Shown: positions 36,307-43,789 of the stretch, in pieces
How the letters are laid out: each line of letters starts with the position of its first letter
Position numbering within the stretch: position 1 is the first letter of the stretch
Source of the DNA: Thermotogaceae bacterium
GTDB lineage: Bacteria > Thermotogota > Thermotogae > Thermotogales > Thermotogaceae
NCBI GenBank assembly: GCA_026993805.1
Contig: JALWSA010000049.1
Location: 1 to 46,203 of the forward strand
Direction: 5' to 3'
Length of the DNA stretch: 46,203 nt
The notes under the pieces: model-generated
What the model saw: only the letters and a program-made list of their open reading frames with translations
The model's database searches: none
Told to the model about the DNA's origin: nothing
Translations under genes and position numbers: made by a program

Positions 36307-36642
36307 ATGTTTCCCTTTTCTTTGGTAGATGAAGTAGTCGTTCTGAGGCCTACGGGAAGTCTGGATATATCGAATGCACCGGCTTTCAAGGAGTGGGTTT
36401 CTGATACTTTTTTGGATTCTGGGAAAAAGTACATAGCCGTCGATCTTTCAGAGGTTGAGGCCATGGACAGCTACGCTTTAGGCGTGCTCATATCGCTTTA
36501 CAAGCACCTCAGGATGAGAGAAGGGATGCTGTTTTTGATTTCTCCAAGGGATGCCATGAAAAGGATAATAGAGATGACTTCCTTGGATAGAATAATCCCC
36601 GTTGTGGGGAGCGTAAATGATATTCTGGAGAGGATAAAATGA
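36307..36642 (+). CDS. Second STAS-domain anti-sigma factor antagonist
   Basis: This 111-residue STAS domain is paralogous to its neighbour: EVVVLRPTGSLDISNAPAFKE and VDLSEVEAMDSYALGVLISL. The phosphorylatable Ser is kept in DSY. The ATG at 36307 was chosen after GAGGTG; GTG at 36298 has no ribosome site. Its stop overlaps the rpiB start (ATGA). Two tandem antagonists suggest either two partners or dose control of one. Confidence 0.85.
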   Translation: MFPFSLVDEVVVLRPTGSLDISNAPAFKEWVSDTFLDSGKKYIAVDLSEVEAMDSYALGVLISLYKHLRMREGMLFLISPRDAMKRIIEMTSLDRIIPVVGSVNDILERIK

Positions 36643-37073
36643 GGGTTGCGATAGGAAGTGATCATGCAGGTTTCAGATTGAAGGAATCTCTTAAAGAGTA
36701 TTTAGAAGATATGGGTGTGGACTTCGTGGATGTCGGAACCGATTCTGAGGAAAGTGTGGACTATCCAGATTACGCAAAGAAGGTCTGCGAACTTTTGAAA
36801 AGAGGAGAAGTGGATAGAGGAATACTCATATGTGGCACAGGGCTCGGTATGTCGATGGCTGCCAACAAGTGCAGAGGAGTGAGGGCGGCACTCTGTCTCT
36901 TCCCTGAAATGGCAAGGCTTGCAAGAAGCCACAACAATGCCAATGTTCTGGTTCTGGCGGGGCGTTTGATGGGAGCAGAGCTGGCCAAATGGACACTGAA
37001 AGCTTTTCTTGAGACCGAGTTTGAAGGTGGCAGACACGAGAGGAGGATAAAGAAACTGGAGGGAATAGAATGA
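36639..37073 (+). CDS. rpiB: Ribose 5-phosphate isomerase B
   Basis: This 144-residue enzyme interconverts ribose 5-phosphate and ribulose 5-phosphate in the pentose phosphate pathway. It has AIGSDHAGFRLKESL at the N-terminus, VDYPDYA, the active-site Cys in ILICGTGLGMSMAANK and RSHNNANVLVLAGR. The ATG overlaps the STAS gene stop, and its stop overlaps prmA. Allose phosphate isomerases share the fold, but RpiB is the simplest reading. Confidence 0.93.
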   Translation: MRVAIGSDHAGFRLKESLKEYLEDMGVDFVDVGTDSEESVDYPDYAKKVCELLKRGEVDRGILICGTGLGMSMAANKCRGVRAALCLFPEMARLARSHNNANVLVLAGRLMGAELAKWTLKAFLETEFEGGRHERRIKKLEGIE

Positions 37074-37858
37074 AAATAATGGAAAGAATTTACGAGGTGC
37101 CATGCGAGGCGCTCCAGGAGTTAGAGGAGCGCCTTTTTGATATAGGTGAGAATAGATTTGCCGTGGAAATCACTGAACATGGTTGTTACTTCAAAAGTTA
37201 TAGTGGTGAAATTGACAGGTTCTTGGAAAGTCTCGGATATGAAGCGATAGAAGAAAGAGAAGTCGATCCGCTCGAATGGGCGGATAACCTCTTAAAAGAG
37301 CCCTTTGAAATTGCTGAGGGCGTGATCGTGGATCCCGCAGGAAATTACGAAGGCGATGGCATAGTCTTGAGGATACCTCCCGGAATGGCTTTTGGGACGG
37401 GTATTCATCCAACAACGAAAATGTGCGCGGATTTTATGCTGAAAGTTAATTTGAAGGGCAAGAAAGTTTTGGATGTAGGAACGGGGAGCGGGATTTTGGC
37501 GATATTGGCCAAGAAGCTTGGTGCAAAAAGAGTCGTTGCCGTGGATAATGATCCTCTGGCGGTTGAGATTGCAAAGGAGAACGCTGCTAATAATTTTGTG
37601 GAGATTGATGTCAAAGTCTCGGACCTTTTGAGCGATGTCGATGGCACATTTGATATCATAGTGGCGAACATTGTTCCACCTGTTCTGGAAAGGCTGGCAG
37701 ATCAGATCCTTAAAGTCGCAAAGCCTGGAAGCATTTTGATAATATCAGGAATCGATGAAGGAAACGAAGGAGTGGTAGCGAAGTTTCTTGAGAGAGGCTT
37801 TTGGAAAGAGGCTACAGGGAGTGATGACGGATGGATGGCAGTGATGCTGAGGTTGTAA
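37070..37858 (+). CDS. prmA: Ribosomal protein L11 methyltransferase
   Basis: This 262-residue SAM-dependent enzyme methylates ribosomal protein uL11. An N-terminal substrate domain (about 1-85) is followed by the methyltransferase core with MAFGTGIHPTTKMCADF, VLDVGTGSGILAILAKKLGAKRVVAVDNDPLAV and the catalytic-loop IIVANIVPPVL. The sequence matches PrmA length and order. Start and stop overlap with rpiB and the DUF501 gene. Confidence 0.9.
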   Translation: MKIMERIYEVPCEALQELEERLFDIGENRFAVEITEHGCYFKSYSGEIDRFLESLGYEAIEEREVDPLEWADNLLKEPFEIAEGVIVDPAGNYEGDGIVLRIPPGMAFGTGIHPTTKMCADFMLKVNLKGKKVLDVGTGSGILAILAKKLGAKRVVAVDNDPLAVEIAKENAANNFVEIDVKVSDLLSDVDGTFDIIVANIVPPVLERLADQILKVAKPGSILIISGIDEGNEGVVAKFLERGFWKEATGSDDGWMAVMLRL

Positions 37859-38349
37859 AGCGGCAGCTTGGAAGGGGTGATATCACCTTCTTCAGGGTTA
37901 TAAGGCGGTGTTCTTACGGATGGCCAATGGTTATAGAGTGTTTTCCTGAAAAGGACGGAAAGCCTTTCCCCACCCTTTACTGGCTCACCTGCCCGCATCT
38001 GAGAAAAGAAGTATCGAGGCTGGAAGAAAAGGGTTGGATAAAGAGGTTCGAGGCTCGCGTTCAAGAAGATGTCATCTTTCGGGAGAGGCTAATAAAAGCG
38101 CATGAGGAGATCAAACAGCGGCGCGAGAGGTTGATAAGAGACGAAAGCTTAAGGAGAATATTGTCGGAAGTTGGAAGCGGTGGGATCAGGGATTTAACCA
38201 AAATAAAATGCCTCCATCTTCATTTGGCTGATTATCTTGCGGGAGTCGATAATCCGGTTGGTGAAGAAATATGGATGATGATAGGTAGAAAAGAGTGTGA
38301 TGGCGGGAGAATCTGCGAAGAGCTCGGAGTCGATAGATATGAGAGGTGA
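37831..38349 (+). CDS. DUF501 family protein
   Basis: This 172-residue protein shows DUF501 features: [22 protein letters not shown] at the N-terminus, [21 protein letters not shown] and the late [23 protein letters not shown] with a row of His and Cys residues suggesting metal binding. Function is unknown. The ATG is 9 bases after GGGAG and overlaps the prmA end by 28 bases. Confidence 0.82.
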   Translation: MDGSDAEVVKRQLGRGDITFFRVIRRCSYGWPMVIECFPEKDGKPFPTLYWLTCPHLRKEVSRLEEKGWIKRFEARVQEDVIFRERLIKAHEEIKQRRERLIRDESLRRILSEVGSGGIRDLTKIKCLHLHLADYLAGVDNPVGEEIWMMIGRKECDGGRICEELGVDRYER

Positions 38350-38354
38350 TTTCT

Positions 38355-39680
38355 TTGGGCAATGAAAGAGTGGATTTCGTTGACAGTGTTGTGATCATAG
38401 TTAAAGGCGGAGATGGCGGAAACGGTGCCGTGAGTTTCAGGAGGGAGAAGTATGTTCCTAAAGGCGGGCCGGATGGTGGGGATGGTGGTGACGGGGGATA
38501 TGTTTATCTTTTGGCCAATCCCCAGCTTTCAAGTCTTACGCATCTCATGGAAGAGGATAAATATTTTGCCGAGAATGGAAAGCACGGAGCAGGGAAGAAA
38601 AGACATGGAAGAAATGGAAAGGATCTGATAATAGAAGTTCCCGTTGGAACAATTGTGAAGGATGCCAGAACTGGTGAGGTAATAGCAGATCTCGATGAAC
38701 CGTGGAAAGTGGTCTGTGTTGCAAGGGGTGGAAAGGGAGGAAGGGGGAATGTCCACTTCAAATCTCCCACGAGAAGAGCCCCGAGGATCGCAGAAAAGGG
38801 AGAAAAAGGAGAAAGGAGACTCATAGAGCTTGAGTTAAAGATTCTGGCAGATGCAGGACTCGTGGGATACCCGAATGTCGGAAAGAGCTCCATAATCTCG
38901 CGGCTATCGAACGCCCGCCCCAAGATAGCGAATTACCCGTTCACAACTCTGATCCCCAATCTGGGAGTTGTAAGGGTTGCCCCGGGTAAAGAGTTCGTTC
39001 TGGCAGATGTTCCAGGGCTCATAGAAGGGGCTGCAGATGGAAGGGGACTCGGGAATTTGTTTTTGAAGCATGTTGAAAGGTGCCATGTTCTCGTGCATGT
39101 TCTTGACGCTTCCGGAATGGAAGGAAGGGATCCGGTGGATGATTACTTCAGAATAAGGGAAGAGCTTGAAAAGTATTCTAAAGAGCTTGCAAAAAAGGAA
39201 GAAATTGTCGTCGCGAACAAGATAGACCTTCTATCTCTCGATGAAAGGGAAAAGCTGGGAGAACGGCTTGAAAAAGAGACTGGAAAGAAAGTTGTATTGA
39301 CTTCCGCCGTGACTGGAGAAGGACTCGAAGAGCTAAAAGGAATTATATGGAGCAAGATAAGTGCTTCAAGGAAGGTTATATATGGCGGGAAGAGACCCGA
39401 GAGATTGAAGCTTCCAAGACCTGCGCCGGTTTGGAGAAAGCTGCCGCAGAAGGTGGATTTGAAGGTTGTGAAGCTAAAAGACGGAGAATATGAAGTGATC
39501 TCAGAAGCTCTGAGAGTATGGCTTGAGAGGTTCGATATAAACGAAAAGGATCAGAGATTGATGATCCTGGAGGTTTTAGAAAAGAGCGGGCTGGATGATG
39601 CTTTGAGAAAAGCGGGAGTCAGCGAGGGAGACACGGTTTATGTAGGAAGCTTTGCCTTTGAGTATGTGAAGGAGGGGTAA
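38355..39680 (+). CDS. obg: Obg GTPase (ribosome assembly)
   Basis: This 441-residue GTPase works in large ribosomal subunit assembly. The glycine-rich Obg domain (about 10-160) has [21 protein letters not shown]. The G domain has G1 [10 protein letters not shown]3 DVPGLIEGA and G4 NKID. A C-terminal OCT domain (about 355-440) ends [11 protein letters not shown] prefer TTG at 38355, 8 bases after GAGG; GTG at 38346 overlaps the previous stop, and GTG at 38370 would match the shortest homologues. Confidence 0.93.
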   Translation: MGNERVDFVDSVVIIVKGGDGGNGAVSFRREKYVPKGGPDGGDGGDGGYVYLLANPQLSSLTHLMEEDKYFAENGKHGAGKKRHGRNGKDLIIEVPVGTIVKDARTGEVIADLDEPWKVVCVARGGKGGRGNVHFKSPTRRAPRIAEKGEKGERRLIELELKILADAGLVGYPNVGKSSIISRLSNARPKIANYPFTTLIPNLGVVRVAPGKEFVLADVPGLIEGAADGRGLGNLFLKHVERCHVLVHVLDASGMEGRDPVDDYFRIREELEKYSKELAKKEEIVVANKIDLLSLDEREKLGERLEKETGKKVVLTSAVTGEGLEELKGIIWSKISASRKVIYGGKRPERLKLPRPAPVWRKLPQKVDLKVVKLKDGEYEVISEALRVWLERFDINEKDQRLMILEVLEKSGLDDALRKAGVSEGDTVYVGSFAFEYVKEG

Positions 39681-39682
39681 CC

Positions 39683-40252
39683 TTGCGCCTGGGGATTTAC
39701 GGGGGGGCTTTCAATCCCGTCCACAACGGTCACATTATAATCGCCATACAGTCACTCGAATATCTGAATTTGGACAAACTCATTATCGTCCCGACCTTCG
39801 ACCCGCCGCACAGATCCTCTTCTATTCTGGCGTCTTTTGAAAAGAGATATGATTGGCTTTTGAGGGTTTTCGGAGGGATTGAGAAAATAGAGATAAGCGA
39901 TTACGAGAAGGTAAAAGGCGGCAAGTCCTACACGATAGAAACGGTCAGGCATTTCAAAGAGATTTACGGGGTAAAGCCGATTTTCATAATGGGGGAAGAT
40001 TCCGCGGTGAACTTTCATACATGGTACAGGTACGAAGTGCTTTTAAAAGAAGCGATTTTTGCCGTGTACCCAAGGTTTCGGAAATCGCGATACGAAGAGA
40101 TTTCTCGTCTGTACCCTGATTTCATTCTGATGGATCTTCCGTTGATAGAGATCTCCGCAAGCGAGATAAGAGAAAGAGTGAGGGAAGGAAAGTCTATAAG
40201 GGGACTGATACCAAGGGAGATAGAAGAGGAGGTGATTCGGGTATTCTGCTAA
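39683..40252 (+). CDS. nadD: Nicotinate-nucleotide adenylyltransferase
   Basis: This 189-residue enzyme makes deamido-NAD from nicotinate mononucleotide and ATP. It starts RLGIYGGAFNPVHNGHIIIA, with the nucleotidyltransferase HxGH, then PTFDPPHR, SYTIETVRHF, IMGEDSAVNFHTWYR and EISASEIRERV. The start is TTG after AAGGAGGGG. The neighbour obg is a common partner in bacteria. Confidence 0.93.
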   Translation: MRLGIYGGAFNPVHNGHIIIAIQSLEYLNLDKLIIVPTFDPPHRSSSILASFEKRYDWLLRVFGGIEKIEISDYEKVKGGKSYTIETVRHFKEIYGVKPIFIMGEDSAVNFHTWYRYEVLLKEAIFAVYPRFRKSRYEEISRLYPDFILMDLPLIEISASEIRERVREGKSIRGLIPREIEEEVIRVFC

Positions 40253-40980
40253 GATATCTGCTCGTGTTTCTGGCCGGGATTTTCGCGGGGTGGGTTAATG
40301 TTCTTGCAGGTGGTGGCTCTTTTTTGACGCTACCCGCCCTTACCTATTCGGGTCTTGGAATCGATGTTGCAAACGGCACCAACAGGCTTGCCATCTTACT
40401 CCAAAACATCGTGGCGGTGGCAAAGTTCAGAAAGAGCGGTTTTCTGGATTTTAAGAAGGCTCTGGTGATATCGTCCATGGTTTTGGGAGGGGCGCTTCTT
40501 GGTTCCATAATAGCCGTAAGCATGCCGAAAGAGATCTTGAAGAAAACGGCGGGCTTTTTGCTTTTGGTGATTCTCTTTTTCATGATCAGGAAAAGAAAAC
40601 GGCTTGTGGAAAGAGGGGAAAAGAAAAGTCTTTTTATTCGTATTCCGGCTTTTCTGGCTACCGGAGTTTACGGGGGATTCATTCAGGCAGGGGTTGGATT
40701 TTTCCTCATTTACGATTTAGTCGCTCTTGAAGGTATGGATGTTGTTCAGGCCAACGCCTATAAGGTTTTCACAATTCTCGTCTACACCGCCGCCATACTG
40801 CCGGTTTTCATACTTTCGGGAAAGTTCGATCTGATAGGAGGGCTAATACTCTCCGCTGGAAACATGATAGGAGCTTATCTTGGGACGAGAGCGGCCGTTT
40901 CAAAAGGTGCGGGATGGGTGCGCTGGGTAGTTATAATCGCCCTTGCGAGCTCTGCCACACTCTTCATACTTGGAGTTTGA
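40243..40980 (+). CDS. TSUP/TauE-type membrane permease
   Basis: This protein of about 245 residues has seven or eight membrane segments and the two TSUP half-repeats: GWVNVLAGGGSFLTLPAL with NGTNRLAILLQN, then GVYGGFIQAGVGFFLIYDL with VVQANAYKVF. Such proteins move sulfite, sulfonates or other organic anions; the substrate is not known here. The first usual start, GTG at 40264, is 31 bases from the nearest ribosome site and shortens the first membrane segment. ATT at 40243, 10 bases after GGAGG, gives the normal start and overlaps nadD by 10 bases, so I used it. The gene ends inside the convergent C45-like gene. Confidence 0.75.
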   Translation: MLLRYLLVFLAGIFAGWVNVLAGGGSFLTLPALTYSGLGIDVANGTNRLAILLQNIVAVAKFRKSGFLDFKKALVISSMVLGGALLGSIIAVSMPKEILKKTAGFLLLVILFFMIRKRKRLVERGEKKSLFIRIPAFLATGVYGGFIQAGVGFFLIYDLVALEGMDVVQANAYKVFTILVYTAAILPVFILSGKFDLIGGLILSAGNMIGAYLGTRAAVSKGAGWVRWVVIIALASSATLFILGV

Positions 40981-42091
40981 CTTCCTTGTACTTGGATCTG
41001 CAAGGCTTTCCGGACACGAAGAGAACGGATCCCTCGCTGGGCAAGAATATCCCCGACATTATAGTTCCATAGCCTTCTGCATGTGCACAGATGGTATCGT
41101 AAGATGGTATGAAATCCCGTCCGTGATCTTTCATTATAGTCACGGCGTCTTCCACCGTAAGCTTGTCCTTTCTCGTTAGAAGCTCCTGTGCTCTTTCGTG
41201 CCTCTCATATGAAGGCATAATTATGCTTTTTCCGCTTAGCCCTTCAGGATAGCTCTTGTCAAATGTGGCTTCTTTTTCCAGATTTAGTGGAGTCATCTCT
41301 TCCGATGTGAAGTGATTTGTCAGGACACAGTGTTTATCGATGATTTTTATAAGCTTTTTTCTGGACGGAGAGATTTCGAGGGTGTAGGCTTTGGTTTCTC
41401 TGGAAAGGAGTACATTCGCGGAATTCGGATAGTCAAAGTCTGATATGAGATCAAGTGCGCATTCAAGAGTTTCGCACTCTTCTAAAACCCGTTGAATAAC
41501 CGTCGATAGAAGCGGCCCGTTTTTACCTGATTCTTGAGAAAAAACGGGTGTGTAACCCACAAAAAGGCCTTTTTCGTTCATGCCGATGAAAGATCCCGTC
41601 ATAAAATCAAGCGTGAGTTCTATTGATGAAAATTTCCCCTGAGGATGGGATATCCTAAGCGTTACATTGCGCTCCATTATGTCGGGTCCGTAAAGGTTGT
41701 AAAGGACCATAGACTGCCCAGTTTTGGTCTTTTCAGGGGAGAGAAATATCAGGGTACTGGAAAAGAAAACGGGCAGATTTCCCGTAGGCTGGGCGGATTC
41801 GAAGCTGTGGAGGAATGACAGAACTCCAAGGTGGAGTTTCGCGCCGCTTGCTATCCCCCCGAACCTTTCGGCCGTTCCGGGGATGATTTCAAGAATTGGC
41901 ACGAATCTTTCTATGAAGGACTTGAAAAAGCGCTTTTCGAAAAAGCCAAGAGGGACGTACCAAGGTTTGAGTTTTTTCAGAATTTTATATTGGACGAGAT
42001 TTTTGTAAAGCCATGCGATGTCTTCTGCTGCCCTTTCTCCCTGCTGTTTTCCCATGTCGTCGTGAATTCCGGAGACGATGATTCGCTTCAT
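40964..42091 (-). CDS. C45-like (acyl-CoA:6-APA acyltransferase/NAAA fold) Ntn protein lacking the cysteine
   Basis: This 375-residue protein of the choloylglycine/NAAA-like Ntn hydrolase fold has a helical part (about 1-105), an expected nucleophile region (109-115, FFSSTLI), TLDFMTGSFIGMNEKGLFVGYTP, ANVLLS, CVLTNHF and the C-terminal ICAHAEGYGTIMSGI and VSGKPCRSKY. The conserved Cys-Thr is Ser112-Thr113 by my alignment, and the RNxD motif reads YNLY. It may use Ser, or be inactive. The ATG follows GGGGGATGGGG. The 3' end overlaps the TSUP gene by 17 bases, with no terminator between them. Confidence 0.7.
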   Translation of the reverse strand: MKRIIVSGIHDDMGKQQGERAAEDIAWLYKNLVQYKILKKLKPWYVPLGFFEKRFFKSFIERFVPILEIIPGTAERFGGIASGAKLHLGVLSFLHSFESAQPTGNLPVFFSSTLIFLSPEKTKTGQSMVLYNLYGPDIMERNVTLRISHPQGKFSSIELTLDFMTGSFIGMNEKGLFVGYTPVFSQESGKNGPLLSTVIQRVLEECETLECALDLISDFDYPNSANVLLSRETKAYTLEISPSRKKLIKIIDKHCVLTNHFTSEEMTPLNLEKEATFDKSYPEGLSGKSIIMPSYERHERAQELLTRKDKLTVEDAVTIMKDHGRDFIPSYDTICAHAEGYGTIMSGIFLPSEGSVLFVSGKPCRSKYKEVKLQV

Positions 42092-42115
42092 ACCCCATCC
42101 CCCCGACTGTATAAT
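42087..42115 (+). promoter_or_regulatory. Promoter of era
   Basis: TTCATA (42087-42092) and a consensus TATAAT (42110-42115) are 17 bases apart. Transcription would start near 42122, leaving a leader of about 58 bases. The -35 overlaps the first codons of the divergent C45-like gene. Confidence 0.6.
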
Positions 42116-42179
42116 AAACCATTAAGTGGTGATTTTACCAGCGATGTTTCATAAATAATTTTTTCAGGAGGTAGGTAGC

Positions 42180-43076
42180 GTGAAAGTTGGAATAGTCGGA
42201 ATGGCTGGAAGACCGAATGTAGGAAAGTCGAGCATAATAAACGCTATATTCGGCAGGAAAGTCGTCATCGTCACAGACAAGCCCCAAACGACGAGAAACA
42301 GGATAAATGTCATATACAACGATGGGGATAGCCAGATAGTCTTCGTCGACACTCCCGGCGTTCACAAGCCGCTTCACAGGTTCGGCGAGTTCATGGTAAA
42401 AGCAGCTGTCGCTGCCTTGAAAGGTGTGGACATAGTTTTGTTCGTCATAGACGCTACGAGGGGCTGGGGTGAGCCGGAAGACAACATAGCTTCCGTCATA
42501 AACAGATCGGATTCGAAGACGATTTTGGCCGTCAACAAAATAGACCTTGTCGACGAGAGCAAAGCGCGGCTCCTTCTTGAAGATAGCGCTTCGAAGATCA
42601 AAAATGTTCTGGCAAAGCTCGTAACTTCTGCTAAGACTGGCGAAGGAATAGCAGAGCTTCTTGCCGCTGTGAAGGAAAATCTCCCGGAAGGTGAAAAGCT
42701 CTATCCAGATGACATGCTCACCGACAGGCCGCTCTCTTTCATGGCCGCAGAGCTCATAAGGGAGAAGATTTTCCTTTTGACGAAAGAAGAAGTTCCGCAT
42801 TCAACGGCCGTTATAGTAGAAGAAGTGAAGGAAAGACCCAACGGAGTCATTTACATCCGAGCGGATATCTATGTTGAGAGAAAGTCGCAAAAAGGGATCA
42901 TCATCGGAAATGGCGGTCAGATGATAAAGAAGATAGGCAGCCTTGCAAGGGAAGAGCTCGAATACCTGCTTGGAAAGAAGGTTTATCTTGACCTTTTCGT
43001 GAAAGTCAAGGAGAAGTGGAGACAGAAAGATTTCATAATTCTAAACGAGATCGGAATGAGGGATGAGATAGAATGA
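42180..43076 (+). CDS. era: Era GTPase (small-subunit assembly)
   Basis: This 298-residue GTPase binds 16S rRNA and helps build the small subunit. The G domain has GRPNVGKSS (10-18), [15 protein letters not shown] and NKIDLVD. A C-terminal KH domain has [21 protein letters not shown] (about 235-255). The GTG start is 8 bases after AGGAGGT. The next gene overlaps its stop (ATGA). Confidence 0.95.
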   Translation: MKVGIVGMAGRPNVGKSSIINAIFGRKVVIVTDKPQTTRNRINVIYNDGDSQIVFVDTPGVHKPLHRFGEFMVKAAVAALKGVDIVLFVIDATRGWGEPEDNIASVINRSDSKTILAVNKIDLVDESKARLLLEDSASKIKNVLAKLVTSAKTGEGIAELLAAVKENLPEGEKLYPDDMLTDRPLSFMAAELIREKIFLLTKEEVPHSTAVIVEEVKERPNGVIYIRADIYVERKSQKGIIIGNGGQMIKKIGSLAREELEYLLGKKVYLDLFVKVKEKWRQKDFIILNEIGMRDEIE

Positions 43077-43786
43077 AAGAAGACGCGGCTCCCTTGATAC
43101 ACAAAGCTCTTTTGAGCGGTGACATAGAAGGTGCGAAGGAAAGGCTCTTTGATGCGCTAAAGGGCGAAAAGACTTCTTCAACAGGCATTACAAAAACATC
43201 TTCCATTCTGAAACTCTCAAGGAGCTTCGCAACCCTTTTGAAAGATTCACCGATCGATGTGGGGGTTTTGAAGAGCTTTTGGGAAATTTCCTTGAAAGAT
43301 ATGGAGCATCAGGTATTTGGCGTTATGACAGGAAGGGAGATAAGGCTCTTTTTAATAGGGGCTTTTTCAAGGCTCATAGGGCGGAAAAACGGATATGTTC
43401 ACAGCTTTTTGGAGGCTGCGGCGCCCCTTGTCATGGATTGGGAGACATGCGACCAGATGGCGATGAAGGTAATAGCGCCCTTGATTTTGAAAGGCGATGA
43501 TCGAATATGGGAGCTTCTTGAAACCTGGGCGAAAAGCAAATATCCATGGACTGCGCGCCTTCCGGTTGCAACTTTTCCGCCGCTCATCAGGAAAAACCCC
43601 GAGCTTGCAGAAAGGCTTTTGAAATATGTAAAGATGCATATGAACAGAAAAGAGCCGGCTTTGAAAAAGGCAGTCGAGTGGGCGATAAACGAGTACTATA
43701 AAAACCGCCCGCAGGAGTGCAGGCGGTTTTTAAGCAAACTGGACAGCCCAAGGGCAAAGCGCTTTTTGGAGAAATTCTCAAAGTAG
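43073..43786 (+). CDS. AlkD-like HEAT-repeat protein (possible DNA alkylation repair)
   Basis: This 237-residue all-helical protein resembles the AlkD/COG4912 group of HEAT-like DNA glycosylases: [72 protein letters not shown] and [19 protein letters not shown] are the usual landmarks. The Asp of WETCDQ fits the AlkD catalytic position, but activity is not certain. The ATG overlaps the era stop. A terminator-like hairpin lies within its last 30 codons. Confidence 0.7.
   Translation: MKEDAAPLIHKALLSGDIEGAKERLFDALKGEKTSSTGITKTSSILKLSRSFATLLKDSPIDVGVLKSFWEISLKDMEHQVFGVMTGREIRLFLIGAFSRLIGRKNGYVHSFLEAAAPLVMDWETCDQMAMKVIAPLILKGDDRIWELLETWAKSKYPWTARLPVATFPPLIRKNPELAERLLKYVKMHMNRKEPALKKAVEWAINEYYKNRPQECRRFLSKLDSPRAKRFLEKFSK
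43700..43731. terminator. Terminator-like hairpin inside the AlkD-like gene
   Basis: AAAAACCGCC pairs perfectly with GGCGGTTTTT over 10 bp, with an inner GCA/TGC pair around GGAG. Read on the minus strand it follows the GH57 stop by about 60 bases and ends in a T run, so it probably terminates that gene. On the + strand it lies 53 bases before the stop codon of the AlkD-like gene. Confidence 0.7.
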
Positions 43787-43789
43787 ACG

